Assembly (NCBI RefSeq): GCF_011801145.1
Contig: NZ_CP046172.1
Coordinates: forward strand, 372,001 to 436,000
From: Nocardia arthritidis
GTDB taxonomy: Bacteria > Actinomycetota > Actinomycetes > Mycobacteriales > Mycobacteriaceae
Length of the DNA stretch: 64,000 nucleotides
Reading direction: 5' to 3'
Shown piece after piece: positions 19,924 through 28,956 of the stretch. The position numbers and the translations under genes are program-made. The notes below the pieces were generated by a model. The model searched no databases. It saw only the letters and a list, made by a program, of their open reading frames with translations, and was not told where the DNA came from. The first letter of the stretch is position 1. Each line of letters opens with the position of its first letter.

Positions 19924-20559
19924 TCAGCGGTTTTCCAGTGTGGCGATGGCGGCGAGGAACAGATCGGAGTTGTCGCGCACGAATTGGTCGCGCGGATACG
20001 GCATGGCCTGCTGGATCCACGCGGTGAGCGTTTCGCCGAAGCCGCCCACCAGAAAACGCGCCGTCAGCTCGATGGCCGGATCATCGGGCGATCGGTCGGG
20101 CAGCAGTCGCAGCAGCACCGCGCCGAAGGTGCGCGAGGCGTCCTCGGTGCGGGCGAGCCGCCGCTCGGCCACCTTCGGATGGCCATATGCCTTGGTGGAT
20201 AACAGTTTTCCCTTCGCGGGTGCGGCGAGGAAGAAATCCACCATCGCCTCCACCGTCGCGACGACGGTGGTCCGCCGGTCGGTTCCGGTATCGGCTACGG
20301 CCGTGAGCACCGCCGCCGACAGCTGCCGGAAGGCCAGTTCGAAGGCCGCGACGACCAGTTCGTCCAGATCGGCGAAGCTCTCGTAGACGAACCGGGTGGA
20401 CAGCCCGGCCTGTTTGGCCACCGTTCTGATGGTCAGCGCGCCGGGCCCGTCCAGCGCCATCACCTCGAACGCGGCCTCCAGCAGCTGTTCGCGCCGGTTG
20501 GCGCGCCGCTGGTCGGCCGGTATGCCGCCGTAGGTGCGCGCCCGATTCGTCATCCGCAT
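19924..20559 (-). CDS. TetR family transcriptional regulator
   Basis: A regulator of about 211 aa: RRANRREQLLEAAFEVMALD, ALTIRTVAKQAGLSTRFVYE and SFADLDELVVAAFELAF form the helix-turn-helix domain. Starts at 20571, 20559 and 20553 are all possible and none has a clear ribosome site; a leaderless message is plausible. It diverges from a thioesterase gene whose strong promoter overlaps a near-perfect inverted repeat, so it likely represses that gene. Effector unknown. Confidence 0.86.
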   Translation of the reverse strand: MRMTNRARTYGGIPADQRRANRREQLLEAAFEVMALDGPGALTIRTVAKQAGLSTRFVYESFADLDELVVAAFELAFRQLSAAVLTAVADTGTDRRTTVVATVEAMVDFFLAAPAKGKLLSTKAYGHPKVAERRLARTEDASRTFGAVLLRLLPDRSPDDPAIELTARFLVGGFGETLTAWIQQAMPYPRDQFVRDNSDLFLAAIATLENR

Positions 20560-20562
20560 ATC

Positions 20563-20600
20563 TTGACACAAATGTTTCCTGAATTTAGCTTGATTCGGGA
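20563..20600 (+). promoter_or_regulatory. promoter and operator of the thioesterase gene
   Basis: TTGACA (20563-20568), a 17-bp spacer and TAGCTT (20586-20591) make a near-consensus housekeeping promoter. Inside it, TCCTGAAT (20577-20584) and ATTCGGGA (20593-20600) pair 7 of 8 positions around an 8-bp spacer and overlap the -10. ATTCCTGAT is repeated just downstream. This fits repression by the divergent TetR protein. Confidence 0.55.
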
Positions 20601-20630
20601 GACATGTGATTCCTGATCGAGGAGTGCGGT

Positions 20631-21134
20631 ATGGCGGATCTTGGGCGGGTGGCGCTCGCGCTCAACAGCCCGATGCCGGACGGTCCGTTGCCGACGCATG
20701 CGGACGACTGCTTCGGCTGCGGGACCCGCAACCCGGCAGCGGTGGGAATCGCGTTGCGGCTCAGCGAGAATCGAATCGTCGGTGAGCTCAGCCTCGACGA
20801 AAGACATCAGGGCGCACCGGGATTGGCGCACGGCGGGGTGATCGCCGCGGTACTCGACGAGGCCTGCGGGTCGGTCCCGACCTCCATGTGCGTCCCGGCC
20901 GTCACCGCCAAGCTGGAGGTGAACTACGCCGCGCCCGCGCCGCTGCACCGGCCGCTGACCGTATCGGCGATACTCGATCGACGGGCGGGCGAGCGCAAAC
21001 TGCACATATACGGCTGGCTGGAACTCGACGGCAAGTTGATCGCCGAGGCCGATGCCCTGTTCGTCGTCGTCTCGCCGGACCACTTCTTCGCGCACGGCGC
21101 GAAGGCGGGCGATATCCCGTTCTTCGGCGTCTGA
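20631..21134 (+). CDS. PaaI-type hotdog-fold thioesterase
   Basis: A 167-aa acyl-CoA thioesterase-like protein. The N-terminal DDCFGCGTRNPAAVG and the hotdog segment GAPGLAHGGVIAAVLDEACG are typical of the actinobacterial PaaI group, followed by AVTAKLEVNYAAPAPLHRPL. ATG 20631 has GAGGAG upstream. It is driven by a strong promoter under probable TetR control and converges with a secreted serine hydrolase 1 nt away. Acyl substrate unknown. Confidence 0.85.
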   Translation: MADLGRVALALNSPMPDGPLPTHADDCFGCGTRNPAAVGIALRLSENRIVGELSLDERHQGAPGLAHGGVIAAVLDEACGSVPTSMCVPAVTAKLEVNYAAPAPLHRPLTVSAILDRRAGERKLHIYGWLELDGKLIAEADALFVVVSPDHFFAHGAKAGDIPFFGV

Positions 21135-21135
21135 T

Positions 21136-22476
21136 CTACTCGCGGATACCGGGTGCGCCGGGCCCGAGGCATACCACGATCACACAGCCGGGCGGGGTAT
21201 CGGCGAACGGTGCCGCCAGCGGATAGTTCAAGCAGCTCAACACATTACAGCCCGGATAGGCGTCCGGCCCGATGCCGAATACCGCGAGCAGGATGTCGGA
21301 GTCGAAGTAGCCGCGCGGGTCGAGGTGCTCCGGCGGTTCCACATACGGTCCCGGATCGGGTATCGGCTGATCCCGGAATGCCGCGACCAGCCGCCGGAAG
21401 AATTCGTGCGGCAGCTCGGCCTGATTCTGATAGGTGCCCAAAAACCCTTGGCTGCTCTGGTTTCCGAAGACGCCGGTCCAGACCACGGTCAGGTCGAGGC
21501 TGGGGATCACGAAGACGTTCTGCATGGCCAGCCCGGACATGATGTAGGTGTCGGCGGGCAGGAACTTCGGAATTTCGGCGCATCCGGGGCCGAGCCAGAA
21601 CAGGTAGCCGTAGCAGTCGAGTGCGGGCGAGGGCTGGCGCGCCTTCCGCAGATACTCCTCGGACACCACCTGCGTCGCACCCCAGCGCCCGTCGTCGCCG
21701 ACCAGCAGGCCGAGCTTGGCGAAATCGTCGGGCGGGATCATCAGATGCGCGTATCCGTAGGTGTGCCCGGCCCGATCGCGCGCCCAGTAGTAGTCGCCGC
21801 GTTGAATTCCCAACGGGTCGAACAACTCTCGCTGCGCGAACTGCTGCAGCGGTTCGCCGACCGCCGATTCGATGACGTAGGACAGCAGATCGACATTGCG
21901 CTGGCTGTAGCTGAAATGGGTGCCGGGCGGATAGTCCAGCGGTACCCCGAGCGACTGGACCGCGCTGTTCGGGTCGAGCGGAATCACCCCCGTGACGCCT
22001 TCGGTCAGCACGCCCACCCGCATGCCCGAGGATTCGGTGAGCAGATCCGCCACCGTGATCGATCGGTGCGCCTCGTCGCCGAGGCCGGGCGGCAGATAGC
22101 GGCCGATCGGTGCGTCGAGATCGAGTTCGCCACGGTCCCAGGCGATTCCGGCGAGCAGTGAGACGACGCTCTTGGTCGCACTCCAGATATTCCAGGCGAT
22201 ACCGTCGGTTTCCGCATTGTGCGGGCCGGTGCCGACCAGACAACCGTGCCGAAAGACCTGAACGTTCAGCCGGTTTCGGCTGCCCGCGAAATCCATGGCG
22301 GCGTCCAGTGCGGCGGCGTCCAGACCGACCTGCTCCGGTGTCGCCCGCGCCGGCTCGCGCCCGGACGAGGCCACACAGCGCACCTCGTCGTCGGCACGCG
22401 CCGTCCCCGCACACGCGCTCCCCGCCAGCAGCGTCACCGCCGCGATCCCGGCCAGGAATCCTTGGATACGGCCCAT
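21136..22476 (-). CDS. secreted serine hydrolase (beta-lactamase/class C PBP-like)
   Basis: A 446-aa exported protein of the beta-lactamase-related serine hydrolase family. ATG 22476 begins a signal peptide (FLAGIAAVTLLAGSACAGTARA). The catalytic SxxK motif is IWSATKSVVSLLAG, and the Tyr motif appears as THFSYSQRNVDLLSYVIES. Members include esterases and carboxypeptidases; resistance cannot be inferred. A Cys-rich C-terminal tail (CNVLSC, CVIVVC) may form disulfides outside the cell. It is convergent with the thioesterase and likely monocistronic. Confidence 0.85.
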   Translation of the reverse strand: MGRIQGFLAGIAAVTLLAGSACAGTARADDEVRCVASSGREPARATPEQVGLDAAALDAAMDFAGSRNRLNVQVFRHGCLVGTGPHNAETDGIAWNIWSATKSVVSLLAGIAWDRGELDLDAPIGRYLPPGLGDEAHRSITVADLLTESSGMRVGVLTEGVTGVIPLDPNSAVQSLGVPLDYPPGTHFSYSQRNVDLLSYVIESAVGEPLQQFAQRELFDPLGIQRGDYYWARDRAGHTYGYAHLMIPPDDFAKLGLLVGDDGRWGATQVVSEEYLRKARQPSPALDCYGYLFWLGPGCAEIPKFLPADTYIMSGLAMQNVFVIPSLDLTVVWTGVFGNQSSQGFLGTYQNQAELPHEFFRRLVAAFRDQPIPDPGPYVEPPEHLDPRGYFDSDILLAVFGIGPDAYPGCNVLSCLNYPLAAPFADTPPGCVIVVCLGPGAPGIRE

Positions 22477-22515
22477 GCGCGTCAGGCTATCGGCCCGACC
22501 CCATCGGAAATGCGC

Positions 22516-22547
22516 ATTCGACGCACCGCGATCCCGCTGCGTCGAAT
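22516..22547. terminator. inverted repeat between permease and hydrolase genes
   Basis: Perfect 10-bp inverted repeat ATTCGACGCA / TGCGTCGAAT with a 12-nt loop in the 168-nt gap, downstream of the permease stop. It could terminate the permease transcript, but no U-run follows. CACCGCGATCC-GCTG also occurs twice here (22524-22539 and 22579-22594, 15 of 16 identical). Confidence 0.4.
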
Positions 22548-22644
22548 TCCCAACACAATTGGACCCATCCGGCGTGTCCACCGCGATCCGGCTGGACCAA
22601 CCGGCGGTGCCGGACCGCGCGCAGCGCCGACCATCGAGCCAGGA

Positions 22645-23874
22645 TCAGCGGACAATCCTGGCGCGCACCAGGTACCACCCCGCCCCCGCACCGATAACCG
22701 CCAGCCCGGCCAATACCGAGCCGATGGGCAGTGCGAACCCGACGAGCACACAGCCGAGCGCGCCGACGATCGGCGCCCACCGCGGCGGGCGCTCCTCCGC
22801 CGCGGTCAGCGTCATGGCCGAGACGTTTGCCACCAGGTAGTACCCCAATACGGTGAACGACGAAAACCCAATGGCCGCACGCAGATCGAAGACCGCGGCA
22901 ATCACCGCGACCAATAATCCGACGACCACCTCGGCGCGGTGCGGCACCCCGAAATGCGGATGGACCGCGGTCAACGCGTGCGGCAGATATCGATCCCGCG
23001 CCATCGCGAGCACCGTCCGGGAGACCCCGAGCAGCAGCGCGAGCAGCGAACCCGCCGCCGCGATCACCGCACCCACCCGCACCACCTGTGACATGTCGGG
23101 TGCGCCCGCGACGGTGACGACCCTGGCCAGCGGATCGGCGGCGCACGCCAGCCCTGCGGTCCCGAGTACCGCCGAAGCCGCAAGCGCCACAAGCAGATAC
23201 ACCGCCAGCGTGCCGCCGAGCGCCAGCGCGATGGCCCGCGGAATGGTGCGCCGCGGTTCGCGTACCTCCTCACCGAGTGTCGCGATCCTGGCGTAACCCG
23301 CGAACGCGAAGAACAGCAGCCCGGCGGCCGCCAGCACCCCACGCGGGCCCACTCGGTCGGGCAAAGGCATTGCCGCCGAATGCTTTCCGAACAAACCGAT
23401 GATCACCACCAGCGACAGCACCAGCAGCACCACCGCGACGATGACGCGGGTGGCCAGCGCCGACTTCTGTACTCCCGCATAGTTGATCGCGGTGATCGCC
23501 AGCACCGCGCCGACGGCGACGATGCGCGAGTGTTCCGGCCACGCGTACGCGCCGACCGTCAACGCCATCGCCGCACACGAGGCCGTCTTGCCGACAACGA
23601 ACCCCCATCCGGCGAGGTATCCCCAGAACGGCCCGAGCCGCTCGCGGCCATACACGTACGTTCCGCCCGACACCGGATAGCGCGCCGCGAGCCGCGCCGA
23701 CGATGTCGCATTGCAATAGGCGATCACCGCCGCGATCCCCAGCGCGACGAACAACCACCGCCCCGCCGCCGCGGCCGCGGGCCCGAGCGCCGCGAAGATC
23801 CCCGCCCCGATCATCGCGCCGAGCCCGATGACAACGGAATCCAGCAGTCCCAACCGCCGCGCGAGCGCACCCAT
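22645..23874 (-). CDS. APC family amino acid permease
   Basis: A 409-aa transporter of the amino acid-polyamine-organocation superfamily with about 12 membrane segments. The first helix carries the substrate-site motif VVIGLGAMIGAGIFAALGPA, and helix 3 follows YPVSGGTYVYGRERLG. A conserved loop reads GEEVREPRRTIPRAIALAL. ATG 23874 gives the usual N-terminus; the open frame upstream crosses a hairpin-rich leader and is not protein-like. Substrate unknown. Confidence 0.87.
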   Translation of the reverse strand: MGALARRLGLLDSVVIGLGAMIGAGIFAALGPAAAAAGRWLFVALGIAAVIAYCNATSSARLAARYPVSGGTYVYGRERLGPFWGYLAGWGFVVGKTASCAAMALTVGAYAWPEHSRIVAVGAVLAITAINYAGVQKSALATRVIVAVVLLVLSLVVIIGLFGKHSAAMPLPDRVGPRGVLAAAGLLFFAFAGYARIATLGEEVREPRRTIPRAIALALGGTLAVYLLVALAASAVLGTAGLACAADPLARVVTVAGAPDMSQVVRVGAVIAAAGSLLALLLGVSRTVLAMARDRYLPHALTAVHPHFGVPHRAEVVVGLLVAVIAAVFDLRAAIGFSSFTVLGYYLVANVSAMTLTAAEERPPRWAPIVGALGCVLVGFALPIGSVLAGLAVIGAGAGWYLVRARIVR

Positions 23875-23934
23875 ACCCGCATCCTCGCCGTTCGCGCCCG
23901 AATATGCGCGGCGACGGATCCGAATACGACGAAC

Positions 23935-24113
23935 GCCGCCAGGCCGGGGGGTTGCCTGGCGGCGCGAATCGCCGACGCCACGCCAGCGTGGCGACTCTGG
24001 GTCGGCGTCCCACAAGCGCCTCTCGGCGAGTGGTCGCTCGAAGCGACAAAGGGTGCGGCCCGGGGCTGTCCGGACGCCGACAGTGAGCTACAACGGGGCA
24101 GGCCCCGCACCTA
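23935..24113. other. hairpin-rich intergenic region
   Basis: The 330-nt gap between the divergent permease and AAA ATPase genes holds several stems: GCCGCCAGGC / GCCTGGCGGC (23935-23944, 23954-23963, perfect), CGCCACG / CGTGGCG soon after, TCGCT-CGA-AGCGA, and CGGGG-CAGG-CCCCG near 24095-24108. The permease leader would be transcribed through all of them. It may be a structured 5' leader or riboswitch-like element; I could not match a known class. Confidence 0.35.
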
Positions 24114-24204
24114 TTCCGGCCGTCTGATGTGACGACCGCCACGCTGTCCGGCCGGTTGCCACAACTAGAATCAACGGGCTCAGGACGAAATGGGGGAATG
24201 TCAG

Positions 24205-25461
24205 ATGTCCGATGACCCGGTTCTTGCCGAAATGCTCGCCGCGCTCGACCGCAGCCCAGAGGTAGTTGCGCTGCGGATACGGGTGATCGAGCTGCTTGCC
24301 GAGCGCGCCCGCTACACCGAGGCGCTGGCCCAGTGCGCCACCGCGCTCGCCCAGGATCCGGGTAATGCCGGCGCGGTGGAATTGCTGCAGCGGTGCACCT
24401 CCGCGCTCGCGGGCGAAGCGCCGCGGCCGGAGGCCGTCGCGGAGGTGTCATCGGAGCGGCAGGCCCACGCCACCGGCGCGCCCGAATACGATTGGGCCGC
24501 GGCCGAAGACCAGGTCGGCGACATCATCGCGCCCGCATTCCTGAACGATGGCCCGGCCGAATTCGTCACCGAGCACGATGTCGACGCCATTTCCCGTCCG
24601 TCCGTTTCGCTCGCCGACGTCGGCGGTATGGCGGATGTGAAGCGCCAGCTGGAGCTGACGCTGCTCGGCCCGATGCGCAATCCCGAATTCGCCAAGGCCT
24701 TCGGCACTTCCGCGCGCGGCGGTCTGCTGCTGTACGGCCCGCCCGGCTGCGGCAAGACCTTCATCGCCGCCGCGGTGGCCGGTGAGCTCGGCGCCAACTT
24801 CTATCCCATCGAAATCGCCGACATCCTGGACATCTACCACGGCTCCGGCGAACGCAACCTGCACCAGGTTTTCGAACTGGCCCGCCGCAACGCGCCGTGC
24901 GTGCTGTTTCTCGACGAGGTCGACGCGCTCGGCTACAAGCGCAGCCAGATGTCGGGCAGTGCGTGGATGCGCAATGTGGTGAATCAGCTGTTGAACGAAA
25001 TGGATTCGGCGACAAGCAGTAACGAGGGCGTCTACATTCTCGGCGCGACCAATCACCCGTGGGATCTCGATGTCGCGCTGCGCCGCCCCGGCCGCTTCGA
25101 CCGGATGATCCTGGTGACGCTGCCGGATCCGGAGGCGCGCACCGCGATTCTGCGCTACCACCTGAAGGATCGCCCCGTCGCCGGTATCGATCTGCGCGCC
25201 ATCGTCGCGCGCACCGATGGCTTCTCCGGTGCCGATCTGGCTCACATCTGTACCTCCGCAACGCAATTGGCGATGGCCGAGTCGATTCGCACCGGTTCGG
25301 TCCGTCCCATCTCGATGCGCGATATCGAGGCGGCGATGGCCGAGATCAAGCCGAGTGCGGGCGCGTGGTTCGAATCCGCCCGCAACGTGGTCGAATTCGC
25401 CAATAACGACGGCTCCTACGACGAGTTGGCAAAGTACATGCGCGCCAAGAAGTTCCGCTGA
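24205..25461 (+). CDS. AAA ATPase with N-terminal TPR-like segment
   Basis: A 418-aa single-ring AAA ATPase of the CDC48/FtsH/katanin type. Residues 1-70 form a TPR-like helical pair (IELLAERARYTEALAQCATA, then LAQDPGNAGAVELLQRC); a linker leads to the ATPase core. Walker A is GPPGCGKT (178-185), Walker B VLFLDEVD (about 233-240), sensor GATNHPWDLD and arginine fingers RRPGRFDR (about 293). No protease or second ATPase domain is present. ATG 24205 has GGGGGA upstream. A TPR membrane protein gene follows after 10 nt, so the two products probably work together. Substrate unknown. Confidence 0.85.
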   Translation: MSDDPVLAEMLAALDRSPEVVALRIRVIELLAERARYTEALAQCATALAQDPGNAGAVELLQRCTSALAGEAPRPEAVAEVSSERQAHATGAPEYDWAAAEDQVGDIIAPAFLNDGPAEFVTEHDVDAISRPSVSLADVGGMADVKRQLELTLLGPMRNPEFAKAFGTSARGGLLLYGPPGCGKTFIAAAVAGELGANFYPIEIADILDIYHGSGERNLHQVFELARRNAPCVLFLDEVDALGYKRSQMSGSAWMRNVVNQLLNEMDSATSSNEGVYILGATNHPWDLDVALRRPGRFDRMILVTLPDPEARTAILRYHLKDRPVAGIDLRAIVARTDGFSGADLAHICTSATQLAMAESIRTGSVRPISMRDIEAAMAEIKPSAGAWFESARNVVEFANNDGSYDELAKYMRAKKFR

Positions 25462-25471
25462 TTTCGCGGCG

Positions 25472-26488
25472 ATGAACGCACAGGTCGAGCGGGCGCGGAC
25501 GCTCATCGAACTGAACCGGCCCGCGGCGGCCCGGGAACTGCTTGCCACGGTGCTCGCCGCAGAGCCGGACAATGCGGGGGCGCTGGCCGCGCTTGCGAGC
25601 GCCTGGTACCAGTCAGGCGATTACGGGCAGACGATCACCAGCTGCCGGTCGGCGTTGAGCGCGCTGCCGACCTACCAATACGCTTGGCGGCTCCTGGCTT
25701 TCGCGGAATTCCAGTTGTCGCTGCGGTCCGCCGACGATCGACGGGAACAGTCGAGCCGTCGGCGCAATGCGGTGGCGGCGGCGCGGCGCGCCGTCGAACT
25801 CGGCCCCGAGGATGCCGAGAATCTGCGCACGCTGGCGGTGGTCCAGCAGTTCGCCGATCCGCGCGAGGCGTTGACGTTGCTCGACGACGCAATGGAATTG
25901 GAGCCGGAAAACGCCGGTATCCACCTGCTGCGCGGTGCGATCCTGCGCAGGCAGACCTCCCGCCCGGATGCGCTCGCGCAGGCCGATACCGCGCTGCGCA
26001 AGGCGCTGGAGCTGGATCCGGAAAATGCCCGCGCCCGCTACAACCTGGCGCTGACCCAGCTGGCCTCCGGCCGGCGCAGGGCGGGCCGGGACGGGTTGCG
26101 CAAGGCGGCCGAGCTGGATCCGGAGCTGGCCGACGAGGTGCGGGCACAGCTGGCCGTCTCGACCCGGATCGGCCGGATGCGATCGTTCGTCCGGAACTAT
26201 CCCGCGGCGTACGCGGCCGTCCGCGCCGCTCGGGCCGATCAGCCGAGCGTAATCCGCAGTGGCCCAAGGAAACCCACCGTCCGCCTGATCGCCGCGATGG
26301 TGGGGTTCGGCATAATCGCGCTCTCGCACTTCCTCGGCAATTCGGACCGCGACCGTACGCCCGCGCCGGTTATCCCGAATATCCCTACCTACCAACCCTT
26401 TTCGACGCCGAATCGCCTCGTCCCGCCCGCATGGCCGGTCCTGCCGTCGCAGTTTCCGACCCTGGCGCCGCCACGTCCGACGCGGTGA
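25472..26488 (+). CDS. TPR protein with C-terminal membrane anchor
   Basis: A 338-aa protein with about five tetratricopeptide units: ELLATVLAAEPDNAGALAAL, AVAAARRAVELGPEDAENLR and ALRKALELDPENARARYNLA are clear. A membrane segment lies near residues 271-289 (IAAMVGFGIIALSHFLG), followed by a proline-rich tail, which should place the TPR domain in the cytoplasm and the tail outside. The start is 10 nt after the AAA ATPase stop, and both proteins share a TPR-like N-terminus ending in PDNAGA or PGNAGA. It may anchor or feed substrates to the ATPase. Confidence 0.8.
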   Translation: MNAQVERARTLIELNRPAAARELLATVLAAEPDNAGALAALASAWYQSGDYGQTITSCRSALSALPTYQYAWRLLAFAEFQLSLRSADDRREQSSRRRNAVAAARRAVELGPEDAENLRTLAVVQQFADPREALTLLDDAMELEPENAGIHLLRGAILRRQTSRPDALAQADTALRKALELDPENARARYNLALTQLASGRRRAGRDGLRKAAELDPELADEVRAQLAVSTRIGRMRSFVRNYPAAYAAVRAARADQPSVIRSGPRKPTVRLIAAMVGFGIIALSHFLGNSDRDRTPAPVIPNIPTYQPFSTPNRLVPPAWPVLPSQFPTLAPPRPTR

Positions 26489-26520
26489 CCCGCCTCACTT
26501 AGCTGGAATCTATCGTTTTC

Positions 26521-26549
26521 TTGACTTAATCCAGAAAAGTCGGCAAGCT
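26521..26549 (+). promoter_or_regulatory. furA-katA promoter with inverted repeat
   Basis: TTGACT (26521-26526), a 17-bp spacer and CAAGCT (26544-26549) precede the furA ATG by only 6 nt, predicting a leaderless furA message. GACTT (26523-26527) and AAGTC (26537-26541) form an inverted repeat across the spacer, a candidate FurA operator. Confidence 0.5.
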
Positions 26550-26555
26550 CGTGTC

Positions 26556-26978
26556 ATGCACACCGATCCCCGTGAATGGTTGCGGGCCGCGGGCCTGCGG
26601 GTCACCGCCCCGCGGGTCGCGGTGCTGCGTACGGTCGCGAAACGGCCGCACGCGGACGCCGACGAGATAGCCGCGTCCGTCCGCGCGGAGCTGGGTTCGG
26701 TCTCGACGCAGGCCGTCTACGACGTGTTGCACGCCTGCGTGCGGGCCGGAATCCTGCGCCGCATCGAGCCCGCGGGCTCGTCGGCCCGCTACGAGACCAG
26801 GACCGGGGACAACCATCACCATCTGGTGTGCCGTGGCTGCGGCGCCGTCGTCGACGTCGACTGCGTCGTCGGCGCGGCCCCGTGCCTGACGCCCGATGAC
26901 GACCACGGGTACGTCATCGACGAGGCGGAAGTCGTTTTCTGGGGCAGCTGCCCACGGTGCCGTAACTCCGCGGAATAG
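26556..26978 (+). CDS. furA: Fur family peroxide-sensing repressor
   Basis: A 140-aa Fur-family repressor. It has the winged helix (GLRVTAPRVAVLRTVAKRP, SVSTQAVYDVLHACVRAG), the metal region HHHLVCRGCGAVVDVDC and a C-terminal CPRC. Together the CxxC pairs would hold the structural zinc. The position 72 nt ahead of a catalase gene is the classical FurA/CatR arrangement, in which oxidation of the metal site lifts repression of catalase. An inverted repeat sits in its promoter, so autoregulation is likely. Confidence 0.9.
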   Translation: MHTDPREWLRAAGLRVTAPRVAVLRTVAKRPHADADEIAASVRAELGSVSTQAVYDVLHACVRAGILRRIEPAGSSARYETRTGDNHHHLVCRGCGAVVDVDCVVGAAPCLTPDDDHGYVIDEAEVVFWGSCPRCRNSAE

Positions 26979-27050
26979 CCGAAAGGGATTCCGCGACAAC
27001 GGCATTCAACTCGACAATCCGGGATGAAACCAAGCCGAGGAGGCTTCGAG

Positions 27051-28517
27051 ATGGCCAAGCCGACAACCACCAATTCCGGCGCTCCGGTGCCGAGCGACGG
27101 CGAATCGCTCACCGCGGGCACGCAGGGTCCGGTCCTGCTGCACGACTACTACCTGATCGAGAAGCTGGCCCAGTTCAACCGGGAGCGGGTGCCGGAGCGG
27201 ATCGTGCACGCCAAGGGCGCGGGCGCATTCGGCGAACTGGTGGTGACCAGCGACGTCAGCCGATACACCAAGGCCAAGCTGTTCCAGCCGGGCGCGCGCA
27301 CCGAATCGCTGATCCGGTTCTCGACCGTGGCCGGTGAGCTCGGCAGCCCCGACACCTGGCGCGATCCGCGCGGTTTCGCGGTCAAGTTCTACACCGAGGA
27401 CGGCAATTACGACCTCGTCGGCAACAACACGCCGATCTTCTTCATCAAGGATGCGATCAAGTTCCCCGATTTCATCCGCTCACAGAAGCGCCTGCCCGGC
27501 AGCGGACTTCGGGACAACCACATGCAGTGGGATTTCTGGACGCTGAATCCCGAGACCGCGCATCAGGTCACCTGGCTGATGGGCGACCGGGGCATCCCGA
27601 AGACGTGGCGGCATATGAACGGCTACGGATCGCACACCTACCAGTGGATCAATGCCGCCGGCGAACGCTTCTGGGTGAAGTACCACTTCAAGTCCGATCA
27701 GGGCATCCAGCACCTGACCCAGGCGGAGGCCGACCGGCTGGCCGGCGCCGACGGCGATTTCCACCGCCGCGACCTGTGGGAGGCCATCGAGCGCGGCGAC
27801 TTCCCGAGCTGGACCCTCTATGTGCAGGTCATGCCGGTCGCCGAGGCCGATGACTACCGATTCAACCCGTTCGACCTGACCAAGGTGTGGTCGCACCGCG
27901 ACTATCCGCTGATCGAGGTCGGCAAGTACACGCTCAACCGCAACCCGGGCAACTACTTCGTCGAGATCGAGCAGGCCGCCTTCTCGCCAGCGAATATCGT
28001 TGCGGGCATTGGCTTTTCGCCGGACAAGATGCTGCTCGGCCGGGTATTCGCCTACCCGGACGCGCACCGCTACCGGATCGGCACCAATTACGCGCAGCTG
28101 CCGCCGAACCGGGCCAAGGCCGCGGAGGTGAACTCCTACTCCAAGGAGGGGGCGATGCGGTACGACTACAACGATCCGAGCGTCCCGGTGTACGCGCCCA
28201 ACTCCTACGGCGGTCCGCATGCCGACCCGGCCGCGGCGACCGACGGCGGCGCCTGGGAGTTCGACCCGGCCATGGTGCGGGCGGGTTACCTCCAGCACGC
28301 CGAGGACGATGATTTCGGCCAGGCGGGCACCCTGGTGCGGGATGTGATGAACGACGAGGAGCGCGATCGCCTGGTGGGCAATATCGTCGGACATGTGCTC
28401 GGCGGGGTCGAGGAACCGGTGCTGAGCCGCGTCTTCGAATACTGGAAGAACGTGGATGCCGACCTCGGCAAGCGAGTCGAGGAAGGGGTGCGCGCCGGAC
28501 GCGACGCCCGGGGCTGA
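27051..28517 (+). CDS. katA: monofunctional heme catalase
   Basis: A 488-aa clade-type monofunctional catalase that splits hydrogen peroxide to water and oxygen. The distal His region reads [17 protein letters not shown], the Arg loop [15 protein letters not shown], the conserved Asn [17 protein letters not shown], and the proximal heme tyrosine [19 protein letters not shown] 27051 follows GAGGAGG at good spacing; the few upstream in-frame residues are not needed. It is probably co-transcribed with furA and ends in a terminator. Confidence 0.95.
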   Translation: MAKPTTTNSGAPVPSDGESLTAGTQGPVLLHDYYLIEKLAQFNRERVPERIVHAKGAGAFGELVVTSDVSRYTKAKLFQPGARTESLIRFSTVAGELGSPDTWRDPRGFAVKFYTEDGNYDLVGNNTPIFFIKDAIKFPDFIRSQKRLPGSGLRDNHMQWDFWTLNPETAHQVTWLMGDRGIPKTWRHMNGYGSHTYQWINAAGERFWVKYHFKSDQGIQHLTQAEADRLAGADGDFHRRDLWEAIERGDFPSWTLYVQVMPVAEADDYRFNPFDLTKVWSHRDYPLIEVGKYTLNRNPGNYFVEIEQAAFSPANIVAGIGFSPDKMLLGRVFAYPDAHRYRIGTNYAQLPPNRAKAAEVNSYSKEGAMRYDYNDPSVPVYAPNSYGGPHADPAAATDGGAWEFDPAMVRAGYLQHAEDDDFGQAGTLVRDVMNDEERDRLVGNIVGHVLGGVEEPVLSRVFEYWKNVDADLGKRVEEGVRAGRDARG

Positions 28518-28539
28518 GCGGCCTCGGACCATCGAGAGC

Positions 28540-28571
28540 GGGAGGTGTCTGCTGCGGCGGACGCCTCCCGT
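28540..28571 (+). terminator. katA terminator
   Basis: CGGGAGGTGTC pairs with GACGCCTCCCG (one G-U) around a 10-nt loop, then TTCCGCATTT. It starts 22 nt after the katA stop. Confidence 0.75.
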
Positions 28572-28660
28572 TCCGCATTTCTGGAGCTTGCTGGAGTTCG
28601 GCTACGACCTTGTGTAGTGGACCTGGCCGCCAACGGCCGAGTTCGGCGAATCGAGTTCGC

Positions 28661-28720
28661 TCAGAGCAGGCCCCACCAGTAGAACAGGCAGGCCAGCACC
28701 CAGACGACCACCGTCTCCAT
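28661..28720 (-). CDS. candidate 19-aa membrane micropeptide
   Basis: A 19-codon ORF reads METVVVWVLACLFYWWGLL. GGGAG lies 6 nt before the ATG. The whole product is one hydrophobic, tryptophan-rich segment that would span the membrane. No family is recognised. It sits in the gene-poor stretch after katA and is supported only by the ribosome site and composition. Confidence 0.4.
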   Translation of the reverse strand: METVVVWVLACLFYWWGLL

Positions 28721-28956
28721 CGTTGCTCCCAATCTGCTTGGCGGGCTTACCTCCATCATCCCGCTAATCGCGGATCCGTGGTGCCGACCCCCAACTTTTC
28801 GATCTTGAACCGTACCTACCAGCGGGTTTTTCCATACAAGGTCTTTTTAAGGGCGCAGCAAGCCCCGACCGGCATTGTTTGAGTCAGCCGGAGCGGCGGT
28901 CGAACAAACTCCCTCCGGCGAACCAAGACCGTAGGACCTGGAAGGAGGCAACGACG

